Counted from the first letter of the stretch, positions 53,415 through 62,895 are shown. The stretch is DNA of 64,000 nucleotides from Terricaulis sp. (GCA_024707365.1 JANPZV010000008.1:186001-250000), one strand, 5' to 3'. The notes: a model not told the origin generated them from the letters alone. Made by a program: numbers and translations.

Positions 53415-55057
53415 GCCTGCGCGCCGCCGCGGCGGCGGCGCTCGCCGCGCTCACGGCTGCGTGCGCCAGCGTCAGCGCGCCGCGCGCGCCGGACGCCTCC
53501 AGCGTCTACGCCGATTTTTTGATCGGCCGCGTCGCCAATGCGCGTGAAGATTATGGGGCCGCCTCCGATCGCTATTTCGCGGCGCTGGCGCGTTCGCCGG
53601 GGGATGAGGCGCTCATCGCCGGCGCGCTGCGCGCGAGCCTCACCGCCGGCGATGAGACGCGCGCGCGCCGCGCGGCCGCGATGGCGAGCCCCGAAGCTGC
53701 GCCGGCATTGGCGCATCTTGTGCGCGCCGCCGATGCGATCCGCGCCGCCGATTGGCGCCGCGCCGAACGCGAGCTTGACCGCACTGAAGGCGATGCGGTG
53801 CAGGATATGCTGGCGCGCACGCTGATGGTGTGGGTGCGCGTGGGCCAGCGGCGCACCGATGAAGCGATCAGCCAGCTTGCGCCGCTCACCACGCTGCGCC
53901 CCTATGGCGGGCTGTTTTCGTATCAGCAGGCGATGGCCTTCGATATCGCCGGCCGGCGCGAGGAAGCGCGCGCCGCCTACAACACCGCCGCCAATGGCGG
54001 CATGTTTCTGCCGCCCGCAGCTGAGCGCCACGCCGATGCGCTGGTGCGCTGGGGCGCGCGCGATGAAGCGCTTGAAATGCTCGCCAGCGTCAATGCGGGG
54101 CGCAACAACGCCGCCTTGCAGGCTTTCGGCCGGCGCATCCAAGCGGGCGGGCGCGTGAGTGCGCTGACGCCCGCGCGCGCCGCCGCCATCGGGCTTTATG
54201 GCTTCGGCGCCATTCTCTTGCAGCAGGAGCATAATATCAGCGCGGGCCTCATCGCCGAGAGCCTGGCGATGATGATCGATCCAAGCCTTGACGATGCGCG
54301 GCTCTTGTTCGCCGAAGGCCACGCCCGCGGCGAACGCTACGATATCGCCCGCCAGGCGTTGTCGGGCGTGCGCGCAAACTCTCCCTATGCGCAAACCGCG
54401 CGCACGATGGAGGCGCGGCTTCTGCTCGAAGAAGGCCGCGGCGAGCAGGCGCTCGCCATCGCCAGCGCCAACGCCGCTTCGGGCGATCCGCGTGCGCTGC
54501 GCGCGCTGGGCGATATGTATGTCGCGCTCGATCGCTTGGGCGAGGCCGAGCCGATCTATAGCGCGCTGCTCGCGGAAGATGAGGCCAATTGGATGCTGCA
54601 TTTCGCGCGCGGCGCGGTGCGCCAGCAATTGGGCGGTTGGGATGAGGCGGAGGCCGATCTGCGCCGCGCGCTGGAGATCGCGCCCGATCAGCCCGAAGTG
54701 CTCAATTATCTTGGCTACACCTGGGTCGATCGCGGCGAGAATTTGGAAGAAGGCCTTGCCATGATCCGCCGCGCGGCGGAGCTCAGGCCCAATTCCGCCG
54801 CCATCATCGATAGCCTCGGCTGGGCCCATTTCCGGCTCGGCGATTATCGCCAGGCGCTGCTCTTGCTTGAGCGCGCGGTGGAGCTTGAGCCTGGCTCGGC
54901 CACGCTCAACGATCATTTAGGCGATGTGTATTGGCGCCTGGGCCGCCGCACGGAGGCGCGCTTCCAATGGCGGCGCGCGCTGAGCCAAGAGCCGGAGGAC
55001 GCCACAGCGATCGAGCATAAGCTCGAGCACGGCCTGCCCGATAGCGCGCCGCTATGA
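53411..55057 (+). CDS. TPR-repeat lipoprotein
   Basis: A 548-residue protein. AAAAALAALTAACASVSAPR is a lipoprotein signal with lipobox LTAAC. TPR units are clear in the C-terminal half (RQQLGGWDEAEADLRRALEI, DQPEVLNYLGYTWVDRGENL). It overlaps the preceding paralogue and ispE by 4 bp each, so the three form one operon. A TPR gene next to ispE is common in alphaproteobacteria; the functional link is not known. Confidence 0.8.
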   Translation: MSLRAAAAAALAALTAACASVSAPRAPDASSVYADFLIGRVANAREDYGAASDRYFAALARSPGDEALIAGALRASLTAGDETRARRAAAMASPEAAPALAHLVRAADAIRAADWRRAERELDRTEGDAVQDMLARTLMVWVRVGQRRTDEAISQLAPLTTLRPYGGLFSYQQAMAFDIAGRREEARAAYNTAANGGMFLPPAAERHADALVRWGARDEALEMLASVNAGRNNAALQAFGRRIQAGGRVSALTPARAAAIGLYGFGAILLQQEHNISAGLIAESLAMMIDPSLDDARLLFAEGHARGERYDIARQALSGVRANSPYAQTARTMEARLLLEEGRGEQALAIASANAASGDPRALRALGDMYVALDRLGEAEPIYSALLAEDEANWMLHFARGAVRQQLGGWDEAEADLRRALEIAPDQPEVLNYLGYTWVDRGENLEEGLAMIRRAAELRPNSAAIIDSLGWAHFRLGDYRQALLLLERAVELEPGSATLNDHLGDVYWRLGRRTEARFQWRRALSQEPEDATAIEHKLEHGLPDSAPL

Positions 55058-55917
55058 GCGTGCGCGTTCTAGCGCCGGCCAAGATCAATCTGACGCTGCG
55101 GGTTGGCCGCGCGCGCGCGGATGGGCTGCATCCGCTGCAAAGCGTCGTTGCGTTCGCTGCATGCGGGGAGTGGCTGGAGGCCGCGCCCGCCGATGCGCTC
55201 TCGCTCACCATTATCGGCCCGTTCGCAGCCGATCTGGACGCGGATGAAAGCAATCTGGTGATGCGCGCCGCGCGCGCGCTGGCGGCGGCGCACATGCCGG
55301 AGGCCGGCGCTGCGCTGACGCTGTATAAAGATTATCCCGTCGCCTCCGGCATTGGCGGGGGCTCCTCTGATGCGGCGGCGGCGCTGAAAGCGCTCAATCA
55401 GCTTTGGCGGCTCAATTTGAGTGAAGCCCAGCTGATCGGCATAGCGCGCGGCCTTGGCTCGGATACCCCGGCCTGCGTGCCCGCGCGCGCGGCGTTCATG
55501 TATGGAACGGGCGCGGACTTTGCCCCGTTTGATTTGCCCACGCTTTACGTTGTGCTCGTCAACCCGCGTCAGCCGCTTTCCACGGCAGGTGTTTACCGGC
55601 AGTTCGATCTGATGGGGCTTGGCGCGGGGTTTGAGGCGGACGCGCCCGCGCCGGTATGGCGGGATGCGGCCTCAGCGGCGGCGGGCATGGCGGTGCTGGG
55701 CAACGATCTCTACGCGCCGGCGGCGGCGCTGATGCCGGATCTGCATGAGGCCTTGGCCCAGCTGCGCGCCGATCCGCGCACGCTCTACGCCAATATGAGC
55801 GGCAGCGGCGCGACCATGTTCGCGCTGTGTGAAAGCCTGGAGGATGCGCGCGGGCTTGAGGCGGGGTTCGCCGCAGCCAATCCCGCTTTCTGGGTCCGCG
55901 CAGGCCCGCTCGGCTAA
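55054..55917 (+). CDS. ispE: 4-diphosphocytidyl-2-C-methyl-D-erythritol kinase IspE
   Basis: A 287-residue GHMP kinase of the MEP isoprenoid pathway. The N-terminus RVLAPAKINLTLRVGRARAD and the ATP-binding loop PVASGIGGGSSDAAAALKAL near 92-110 are intact; the C-terminal NMSGSGATMFALCESLE is typical. It phosphorylates CDP-ME. Together with the polyprenyl synthase at 57183-58196 it marks isoprenoid metabolism in this part of the window. Its start overlaps the TPR stop (ATGA). Confidence 0.95.
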   Translation: MSVRVLAPAKINLTLRVGRARADGLHPLQSVVAFAACGEWLEAAPADALSLTIIGPFAADLDADESNLVMRAARALAAAHMPEAGAALTLYKDYPVASGIGGGSSDAAAALKALNQLWRLNLSEAQLIGIARGLGSDTPACVPARAAFMYGTGADFAPFDLPTLYVVLVNPRQPLSTAGVYRQFDLMGLGAGFEADAPAPVWRDAASAAAGMAVLGNDLYAPAAALMPDLHEALAQLRADPRTLYANMSGSGATMFALCESLEDARGLEAGFAAANPAFWVRAGPLG

Positions 55918-55971
55918 GCTGCTTGACCGGGCGCGCTCCGGCGCTTAGCCCACCCTCAAGTTGAGGGTTCT

Positions 55972-57022
55972 TTGATTATCGACCTGATCGCTGGCGCCGG
56001 TGTCGCCTTGATCTGCACCTTGCTCGCCTGCCGGGCGATGATCGGGGCGCCGATCGCCGACATGCCCGGAGAGGCGCGAAAGCTGCACGATGCGCCCACG
56101 CCCACCAGCGGCGGGGTAGGCATGAGTGTTGGCGTGGCCTTCGGCTTTGTCGCGCTCGCGCTTTTCTCAAGCGAATGGCGCCACGGCGTATCGGCGCGCG
56201 GATTTTACCTGACCACGATGGGCGCGGCCTTCGTCTATGGCTTTTTGGTGCTGGGCTTTGTGGATGATGCGCGCGCGCTGGGGCCGCGGCTCAAACTGCT
56301 CGTTTTCATTTGCCTCTCGTTGGGCGCGGCCTTCGCCATCGGGCTTGTGCGCACGCTCGATCTCGGGCTCGTGAGCATCGCTTTGCCGCTGCCGATCGCC
56401 GCCATCGGCACCGCGCTTTGGGTGTTCACCATGGTCAATTGCGTGAACTTCATGGATGGCGCGAATGGTTTGGCGATGGGCGCGATGGCGATTGGCCTTG
56501 CCGTGCTTGCCGCGCTTGGGCTCTCGCTGCACGAATTCAGCGCCGCAGGATTTGCAGCGAGCGCGGCGGGCGCCGCGCTTGGGTTCTTGTTCTGGAATTT
56601 CCCCGCTGGGCGCATCTTCGCGGGCGATAGCGGGGCGCTGTTCATGGGCGCGGTTGGCGCGATCGCTGTCACTCGTGCTGTGCAGCGCGGGCGGGATGAG
56701 CCCGTTTGCGCCGCCCATCCTGTTTTTCCCGCTGCTGGCCGATGCTTTGCTCACGCTAGCCTGGCGCGCGGGCCAGGGCCGCTCGCTGCTGGATGGCCAT
56801 TCAGAGCACCTTTATCAGATCGCCCAGCGCGCCGGCTGGGGCAGGCGCCGCATCGCATTGATGTATTGGGCCGCTATGGCGGTGTGCGCGGCGATTGCGG
56901 TGACGGTTGCGTTTCATCCTGATTTGGGCCCGTACGCTTTGGGCGTGTTGGCGATTGCGGCGGTGCTGATCGCCTCGCGCGTGCGCGGCGCGGCGATGCG
57001 CGCCGGCATCGCAGAAGTTTAA
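55972..57022 (+). CDS. WecA/MraY-family polyprenyl-phosphate sugar-phosphate transferase (one frameshift)
   Basis: Repaired length ~349 residues with about ten membrane helices, from a TTG start. Family motifs: GEARKLHDAPTPTSGGVGM, GFLVLGFVDDARALGPRLKL (VDD), MVNCVNFMDGANGLAMGAMA and FPAGRIFAGDSGALFMGAVG. It would transfer a sugar phosphate from a UDP-sugar to undecaprenyl phosphate. Near 56670 one extra base separates VGAIAVT from LVLCSAGGMSPFAPPILFF; the end RVRGAAMRAGIAEV follows. Its stop TAA is the first bases of the palindromic element at 57020. Confidence 0.82.
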
Positions 57023-57185
57023 AGCAACGGACTTTAAATTCGCCTCAGTTCGATGGCCGGCGCAGAGCGAATTTAAAGTCCAAAAGTTGCTTTAGAAAAC
57101 TTTGAATCTAAAGCGTCTTTGAGGACTTAAATGCGACACGGCGTTTGATCCATCGCGTGGGTCGCATTTAAGTCCCGGCGCTTTA
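57020..57185. repeat. Double-hairpin repeat element, copy 2 (intact)
   Basis: A 166-bp element made of two consecutive inverted repeats. Hairpin A pairs AAAGCAAC and GGACTTTAAATTCGC with GCGAATTTAAAGTCC and GTTGCTTT around a 23-base loop. Hairpin B pairs AAAGCG and GGACTTAAATGCGAC with GTCGCATTTAAGTCC and CGCTTT. The left TAA is the stop of the transferase gene and the right TTA the stop of the polyprenyl synthase gene. It fills the convergent junction exactly. Copy 1 is at 348-513 and a deletion derivative at 23738-23765. Confidence 0.9.
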
Positions 57186-58196
57186 GTAGCCGCGTTCGAC
57201 CACGAAATCGGCGAGATCGGCCAGTGCGTCGCGATAGGCGTTCTGGGTCAAGCTCTCAAGCGCGGCCACCGCCGCGCGGCTGTGCAGGCGCGCGGCCTCC
57301 AGCGTTTTCTCAATCGCGCCATGGCGGCGGATCAGCGCCGCCGCGCGATGGAAATCATCCTCCGTGCGCTCTCCGCCCATGACGCGGCGCCAGAACGACA
57401 GCTCAGCCTCATCGGCCGCTTCACGCGCGAACACCACAGGCAGCGTGACCTTGCCTTCCTTGAAATCGTCGCCCGCGTTTTTGCCCATGGTCGCGGCGCG
57501 CCCGCCATAATCGAGCGCATCGTCCACCAATTGGAACGCAAGCCCAAGCTCGCGCCCATAGGTTTCAAGCGCATCCGCTTCCGCGCCGGGCCGGCCTGCC
57601 GCCACCGCGCCGGCCTTGCCGGCGGCGGCGAACAGCGCGGCGGTTTTCGCGGCGATGATTTCCATGTAGCGCGCGCGGGTTGTATCCGCGTCATTGGCGG
57701 CGGCGAGTTGCATCACCTCGCCCTCGGCGATCACCGAGGCGGCGCGCGCCAGAATATCGAGCACTTTGATGTCGCCGGTTTCGACCATGAGATTGAACGA
57801 GCGCGCGAACAAAAAATCGCCCACCAGCACGCTGGAAGAATTGCCCCACAGCACGTTGGCCGCATCCTTGCCGCGCCGCATGGAGGAAACGTCCACCACG
57901 TCATCATGCAGCAGCGTGGCCGAATGGATGAACTCCACCGCCGCCGCCAGCTTGCGCGGGCCATCGCCGCCCCCGCCCAGCAGCCGCGCCGCCGCCAGCG
58001 TGATCATCGGGCGCACGCGCTTGCCGCCCGCATCGATGAGGTGCGCGGCCAAGTTCGGAATAACGCCGACGGGGCTACTCATGTGCTGATGGATCAGCGC
58101 ATCGACGGCGCTCAAGTCTTCGGCCAATAGCGCGGCCAGGCGGTCCACCGCGTGGGGGCCGCCGGCTGGCTTGGCTTGTCCGACAGCCGGTCCCAA
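57183..58196 (-). CDS. Polyprenyl diphosphate synthase (IspB/octaprenyl type)
   Basis: A 337-residue trans-prenyltransferase. The two Asp-rich motifs are FIHSATLLHDDVVDVSSMRR near 90-97 and LAFQLVDDALDYGGRAATMG near 214-218; GGKRVRPMITLAAARLL is the start of the domain. It makes the side-chain diphosphate for ubiquinone. The start is unclear: TTG at 58196 or GTG at 58148, the second giving the usual VDRLAALLAEDLSAV beginning. Its stop comes from the palindromic element. Confidence 0.9.
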   Translation of the reverse strand: MGPAVGQAKPAGGPHAVDRLAALLAEDLSAVDALIHQHMSSPVGVIPNLAAHLIDAGGKRVRPMITLAAARLLGGGGDGPRKLAAAVEFIHSATLLHDDVVDVSSMRRGKDAANVLWGNSSSVLVGDFLFARSFNLMVETGDIKVLDILARAASVIAEGEVMQLAAANDADTTRARYMEIIAAKTAALFAAAGKAGAVAAGRPGAEADALETYGRELGLAFQLVDDALDYGGRAATMGKNAGDDFKEGKVTLPVVFAREAADEAELSFWRRVMGGERTEDDFHRAAALIRRHGAIEKTLEAARLHSRAAVAALESLTQNAYRDALADLADFVVERGY

Positions 58197-58286
58197 AGGG
58201 GCTCTCCGCTTGACCGTAATATCTCCGCCAAACGATGGTGGCCGGTGCGGCGCCGGTCAAGCGCCGCGTGTCGCGCAAAGGGTCGC

Positions 58287-59040
58287 ATGGCGCAGCCGGG
58301 AAACCACCGAGGACGCCCTTTTGGGCGGGCGTATCCGCATCCGCCAGCCCGCCAAGGGCTATCGGGTCAACATTGATACGCTTTTGTTAGCCGTAGCCGT
58401 GCCGGCCGCGCGCACCGGCGCTGGGCCGCTGATCGAGCTTGGCTGCGGCGTCGGCGCCGCCCTGGTTGCGGTTGCGAAGGCGCACGAAACGCACGCGCCT
58501 GGGCTGCGCCAATTCGTCGGCATGGAGCGCGATCCGCTCTACGCCGCCCTGGCGCGCGAAAACGTGGCGCTCAACCGCCTCGATCATTGCGTGCGCATCA
58601 TTGAGGGCGATGCGCTTGCCCCGCCCGAAGATCTGCGCGGGTTTGCACAGGTGTTTTTCAATCCGCCCTATGATGCGCCGGGCGAGGGCCGCGCCCCTGC
58701 GCCCGCGCGGCAGGCCGCTTACATCACCCAGCGCCCGATCGCCGATTGGATCAAGCCCTGGTCCAACCGCATGGGCGCCGGCGCCAGCATGACGCTGATC
58801 CATCGCGCCCATCGCCTGAAAGAGATTCTCGACGCGTTTGAGGGGCGCTTGGGCGGTGTGGAAATTTTTCCTATTCGGCCGAACGCGCGGGCCAAGGCGC
58901 GCCGCGTGATCGTGACGGCCTGGAAGGGCTCGCGCGCGCCGCTGCAATTGCACGCCGGGCTTGATCTGCATCCGCTGGATCAGGCTGAGAAATACACCCC
59001 GCGCGCAGAAGCGCTGTTGCGCGGCGAGGGCCGCCTCTAA
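58287..59040 (+). CDS. TrmN6-like SAM methyltransferase (possible frameshift near the start)
   Basis: A ~250-residue protein. Motif I is PLIELGCGVGAALVAVAKAH near residue 48, VGMERDPLYAALARENVALN the second strand, and FAQVFFNPPYDAPGEGR carries the NPPY of N6-adenine methyltransferases, as in tRNA1(Val) adenine-37 methylases. In-frame upstream sequence lacks a good start. The ATG at 58287 reads MAQP and fits ETTEDALLGGRIRIRQPAKG if one G in GGG at 58298-58300 is surplus. It is divergent from the polyprenyl synthase gene. Confidence 0.75.
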
Positions 59041-59274
59041 GCGCGAACGCATTCAGAACATCGCCTTTTGAGCTTCAGGCGAATTTGTCTCCAGCGATGC
59101 GCTGTGAATTGTTGAGGCGCCCCATCAGCGCGATTGCGCACGAACGAAACACGAAACGCGCGGTAGCCGGCCAATGCGCGCCGGTGCGATTGACTCCTCA
59201 TGCATCGCGCACCAGTTTGCGGCTGACGGAACGGGCCGACGCTGAGTCGCTCCCCTCCCGGCCACACAAGCGAA

Positions 59275-59478
59275 CCCCGTGGGAGAGCGCGGCGCAACAA
59301 AAGCCGCCCCCGAAGGAGCAACCGCCCCGGAAACTCTCAGGGAACCGGACCGCGGGGGGATGAACACGCTGGATAGCGCGACCTTGGAGCGCCGGAATCT
59401 TGCCGGCATGCCGCCTGGAAGGCGGCGCTCCAACGAAGCCGCCGAAGGAGTAAATCTCTCAGGCGCCAGGGACAGCGG
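59275..59478 (+). ncRNA. Tandem glycine riboswitch
   Basis: Two aptamers precede gcvT. Aptamer 1 (59275-59359) has GGGAGAGC, CCGAAGGAGCAA and AAACTCTCAGG followed by GGACCGCGGGG. Aptamer 2 (59367-59478) has GCCGAAGGAGTAAATCTCTC, AGGCGCCAGGGACAGCG, closed by CGCTG/CAGCG. Tandem glycine riboswitches bind glycine and switch on glycine-cleavage genes, which follow directly. A dispersed palindromic repeat occupies the P3 stem of aptamer 2 (59386-59431). The 5' side of aptamer 2 (CTGGATAGC in place of GGAGAG) has one mismatch, so its function should be tested. Confidence 0.9.
59386..59431. repeat. Palindromic repeat inside riboswitch aptamer 2
   Basis: GGAGCGCCGG...GCCGGCATG followed by CCGCCTGGAAGGCGG and CGCTCC is a full two-arm copy of the repeat seen as half-units at 24978-25001 and 25061-25084. 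With flanking TT/AA it forms a 10-bp outer stem TTGGAGCGCC/GGCGCTCCAA. It lies in the variable P3 stem of the second glycine aptamer. Confidence 0.85.
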
Positions 59479-59523
59479 GGGCCGCGCGCGGAAACGCGTG
59501 CGCCACGTATGCCTGGGAAAAAC

Positions 59524-60681
59524 ATGGCCGAAACCGGATCACCGAAAAAGCTGCCGCTCGATGCGCTCTGGCGCGCGCGCACCTCCAAGTTCGGCGATTT
59601 CGCCGGCTATGACATGCCGCTGCAATTCGAGGGCCTGATCCCCGAACACAATTGGACGCGGAGCCACGCGGGCCTCTTCGATGTCTCGCACATGGGGCCA
59701 AGCTTCTTTGCGCTGCCGAAGGGCCATGGGCTCGAAGGCGATGCGGCGCACAAGGCCGTGGCCGCCATCATCGAACGGCTCGTGCCGGCCGATATTCAGG
59801 GGCTCAAGCCCGGCCAAGTCCGCTACACCATGATCACCAATGCCGAAGGCGGGGTGCTGGACGATCTGATGATCGCGCGCCCGGCTGAAGAAGGCGCGGC
59901 GGGCGATCTCTACATCGTCGTCAACGCCGGCTGTAAGCACCAGGATTGGGCGCTGATCGAGGCAGCCGCCAAGGGCGAGGCCAATCTGGTGCGCGCCGAT
60001 GATCGCTGCCTGCTGGCGCTGCAAGGCCCCGCCGCGCACAAGGTCGCCGCAGAGGTCATCGATCCCGCGCTGGCCGATATGAGCTTCATGAGCGTGAAGC
60101 GCTTCCCTGGCTTTGGCCGCCTCACCGTGACGCGCAGCGGCTATACCGGCGAGGATGGCTTCGAGATTTTGGTGCGCGCGGAAAACGCGGGCGAGCTTGC
60201 GGAAAAATTGCTCGCGCATCCCCAAGTAAAGCCGATCGGCCTCGGCGCGCGCGATAGCTTGCGCCTGGAAGCCGGCCTTTGCCTCTACGGGCACGATCTC
60301 GATCCCGCCACCAGTCCGATCGAAGCCGATCTCGCCTGGACCATCCAAAAGCGCCGCCGCGAAGCCAAGGATTTCCCCGGCGCGGCGCGCATCGCGCGTG
60401 AGCTTGAACTCGGCCCGCCGCGCAAGCGCGTGGGCATCCGCCCGAACGATCGCGCCCCCGCGCGCGAGGGCGTGGAGATTTACAAAGACGGCAAGCAGAT
60501 TGGATTGGTGACGAGCGGGGGCTTTTCACCCGTGCTGAACGGCCCGATCTCGATGGGCTACGTGCAAACCGCGCACGCAGAGCCCGGCCATGTGGTTGAT
60601 CTGATGATCCGCGGCACGCCGCGCAGCGCCACCATCGTGCCGCTCCCGTTCGTGCCGCACAATTACGTGAGGAAGAAATGA
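59524..60681 (+). CDS. gcvT: Glycine-cleavage system aminomethyltransferase GcvT
   Basis: A 385-residue protein. Signatures: LPLDALWRARTSKFGDFAGY then HAGLFDVSHMGPSFFALPKG, the folate region YTMITNAEGGVLDDLMIARP and the C-terminal GGFSPVLNGPISMGYVQTAH. It releases ammonia and transfers the methylene group from the aminomethyl-lipoyl arm of GcvH to tetrahydrofolate. I start at MAETGSPKKLP because GGGA precedes it; an in-frame ATG lies 15 bases earlier. First gene of the gcv operon under glycine-riboswitch control. Confidence 0.95.
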   Translation: MAETGSPKKLPLDALWRARTSKFGDFAGYDMPLQFEGLIPEHNWTRSHAGLFDVSHMGPSFFALPKGHGLEGDAAHKAVAAIIERLVPADIQGLKPGQVRYTMITNAEGGVLDDLMIARPAEEGAAGDLYIVVNAGCKHQDWALIEAAAKGEANLVRADDRCLLALQGPAAHKVAAEVIDPALADMSFMSVKRFPGFGRLTVTRSGYTGEDGFEILVRAENAGELAEKLLAHPQVKPIGLGARDSLRLEAGLCLYGHDLDPATSPIEADLAWTIQKRRREAKDFPGAARIARELELGPPRKRVGIRPNDRAPAREGVEIYKDGKQIGLVTSGGFSPVLNGPISMGYVQTAHAEPGHVVDLMIRGTPRSATIVPLPFVPHNYVRKK

Positions 60682-60702
60682 CGCGCCGTTCGCAACCGCG
60701 CA

Positions 60703-60849
60703 CCCTCTCCCCGAGAGGGGGAGAGGGCAGGGTGAGGGGGCGGCGCAAGCGATCGACGTTTCGCGCCGTCTCGCTTCGTCGTGCGTTTTTCTGCACCGCC
60801 CGCGCTCCACCCTCACCCCAACCCTCTCCCTCCCAAAGGAGGGAGAGGG
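60703..60849. repeat. CCCTCTCC/GGGAGAGGG palindromic repeat in the gcvT-gcvH gap
   Basis: CCCTCTCCCC-GAGA-GGGGAGAGGG followed by CAGGGTGAGGG at the left and CCCTCACCCCAACCCTCTCC then CTCC-CAAA-GGAGGGAGAGGG at the right form two local hairpins and, as inverted arms, one larger hairpin. It almost fills the 198-bp space between gcvT and gcvH. Such elements are dispersed in many proteobacterial genomes. Confidence 0.82.
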
Positions 60850-60879
60850 CGTATGTTTTCGCTCACCCGGGAGCTTTCA

Positions 60880-61254
60880 ATGAGCACGCGTTACACCAAA
60901 GACCATGAATGGGTCCGCCTTGAAGGCGATGTCGTCGTCATCGGCATCAGCGCCTACGCCGCCGAGCAATTGGGTGATGTCGTCTATGCCGAGCTGCCCG
61001 CCGTCGGCGCGAGCTTCGCGCAAGGCGCGGATATGGCCGTGGTCGAAAGCGCGAAAACCGCGTCCGACGTGTACGCGCCAATCTCCGGCGAAATCGTGGA
61101 AGCGAACGCGGCGATCACCGGCGAGAATTGGGAAATCATCAACGCCGAGCCCGAAGCCGGCGGCTGGTTCGTGAAGCTGAAGCCCGCGAACGCGGCCGAG
61201 ATCGAGGCGCTGATGGATGAAGCGGCGTACGCCGATTACGTGAAGGGGCTTTGA
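60880..61254 (+). CDS. gcvH: Glycine-cleavage H protein GcvH
   Basis: A 124-residue lipoyl-domain protein. [20 protein letters not shown] begins it; the lipoylated lysine is in [20 protein letters not shown] near residue 61, and [20 protein letters not shown] follows. It shuttles the aminomethyl group between GcvP and GcvT. Between it and gcvT, and between it and gcvPA, are palindromic repeats. Confidence 0.97.
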   Translation: MSTRYTKDHEWVRLEGDVVVIGISAYAAEQLGDVVYAELPAVGASFAQGADMAVVESAKTASDVYAPISGEIVEANAAITGENWEIINAEPEAGGWFVKLKPANAAEIEALMDEAAYADYVKGL

Positions 61255-61271
61255 TGGTCGCCGTGCTCAAA

Positions 61272-61312
61272 CACCTCCCCCTCGATGGGGGAGGTGGCCG
61301 CGCAGCGGCCGG
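61272..61312. repeat. CACCTCCCC palindromic repeat in the gcvH-gcvPA gap
   Basis: CACCTCCCC-CTCGAT-GGGGGAGGTG is a perfect hairpin followed by GGCCGCGCAGCGGCC, a second small palindrome, and GGA. The same design, CACCTCCTCC-TCGAT-GGAGGAGGTG then GGCCGCGAAGCGGCC, recurs in the gcvPA-gcvPB gap at 62734. Confidence 0.85.
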
Positions 61313-61371
61313 ATGGCGCGCGTGCGCCCGCGCTGACGCGCGTGGCATTTCGAGAATGGAGCACTGATCCC

Positions 61372-62714
61372 GTGCGATACCTCCCCCTCACCGAAGCCGA
61401 CCGCGCGCAGATGCTCGGCGTTACCGGCGCCAAGAATATCGACGAGCTTTTCGTCGATGTGCCCAAGCACGCGCTGCTGAAAGATCTGGTCGATCTCCCG
61501 CGCGCGCAGGGCGAGCTTGACGTGCATCGCCATTTGCAGCGCCTGGCGGAGAAAAACACCTCCGCCGGCCGCACTGCGTTCTTCCTCGGCGCCGGCGCTT
61601 ATCGCCATCATGTGCCGGCGAGTGTCGATCACCTCATCCAGCGCAGCGAATTTCTCACCGCCTACACGCCGTATCAGCCGGAAATCGCGCAAGGCACGCT
61701 ACAAGCGCTTTACGAATTCCAATCCCAGGTCGCGCAATTGCTCAATGTCGAGGTGGCGAACGCCTCGATGTATGACGGCTCCACCGCCTGCGCGGAAGCC
61801 GCCATGATGGCCGCGCGGGTGACCAAGCGGAAGAAGATCGTTTTCTCCGGCGGCGTGCATCCGCACTATGTCGATACCGCGCGCACCGCCTGCGAAGCGC
61901 TGGGGCTTGAACTTATCGCGCTGCCGGCGGCGGTGGATGATGAAGCGGCGGTGATCAAAGCGCTGGGCGCCGATGTCGCCGCCGTGATCGTGCAATCGCC
62001 CAACGTGTTCGGCACGGTGACGGATCTTTCCGCCATCGGCGAAGCGCGCGCGGCGCCGGAGCGTTGATGGTGGCGACGTTCACCGAATGCCTCGCCTTCG
62101 GCCTGATCGAACCGGGCGGCGCTTACGGCGCGGACATCGTCTGCGGCGAAGGCCAATCGATCGGCAACGCGCTGAATTTCGGCGGGCCGTATGTGGGCCT
62201 GTTTGGCGTGAAGGAAAAATTGGTGCGGCAGATGCCTGGCCGCGTCGCCGGTGAAACCATCGATGCGGACGGCAAGCGCGGCTTTGTGCTCACGCTCTCC
62301 ACGCGCGAGCAGCACATCCGCCGCGAAAAGGCGACGAGCAACATCTGCACGAACAGCGGCCTCTGCCAATTGGCGTGGACCATCCACATGACGCTGCTGG
62401 GCGAAAAGGGCCTCACCCAACTCGCGCAGCTCAATCACGAAAAGGCGATTCAGCTCTCCGATGCTTTGGGCGCGGTGAAGGGCGTTGAGGTGCTGACAAA
62501 GCGCTTCTTCAACGAAATCGCGGTGAAGCTTTCCAAGCCGGCGCAAGGCGTGGTCGATGCGCTGGCCGAGCAGGGCGTGATCGGCGGCGTCGCCATGAGC
62601 CGGCTTAATCCGCACGCGGGCATGGACAACGTGCTCATCACCTGCGCCACGGAAATGAACACCGATGATGATATCGCCGCGTATGCGGATGCGCTGAAAG
62701 CGGTGCTGAAATGA
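61372..62714 (+). CDS. gcvPA: Glycine dehydrogenase (decarboxylating) subunit 1, GcvPA (one frameshift)
   Basis: Repaired length ~447 residues, the usual size. [20 protein letters not shown] then [20 protein letters not shown] starts it from a [23 protein letters not shown] is the substrate region and [24 protein letters not shown] sequence follows the break. Near 62056 one lost base in GCGGCGCCGGA separates [10 protein letters not shown] from [15 protein letters not shown]. The C-terminus [20 protein letters not shown] is typical. GcvPA works with GcvPB (next gene) to decarboxylate glycine. A shorter downstream start would lack half the enzyme. Confidence 0.93.
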
Positions 62715-62733
62715 GCGCCGCCACGCGCCGCCC

Positions 62734-62895
62734 CACCTCCTCCTCGATGGAGGAGGTGGCCGCGAAGCGGCCGGAGGAGGTGCGCCCTCCGTCAATGAAG
62801 CATGAGCCGCGCGAGGCTCACGCGACAACATTCTTGGCCTCACCTCCTCAGTCAGTCGCTGGCGCGACTGACAGCTCCTCCATCGAGGAGGAGCG
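62734..62895. repeat. CACCTCC palindromic repeats in the gcvPA-gcvPB gap
   Basis: CACCTCCTCC-TCGAT-GGAGGAGGTG plus GGCCGCGAAGCGGCC at 62734-62775 and, in inverted orientation, CACCTCCTCAGTCAGTCGC to CTCCTCCATCGAGGAGGAG at 62841-62895. The two parts border a 208-bp gap with no gene I can support. The family is shared with the repeat at 61272. Confidence 0.82.
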
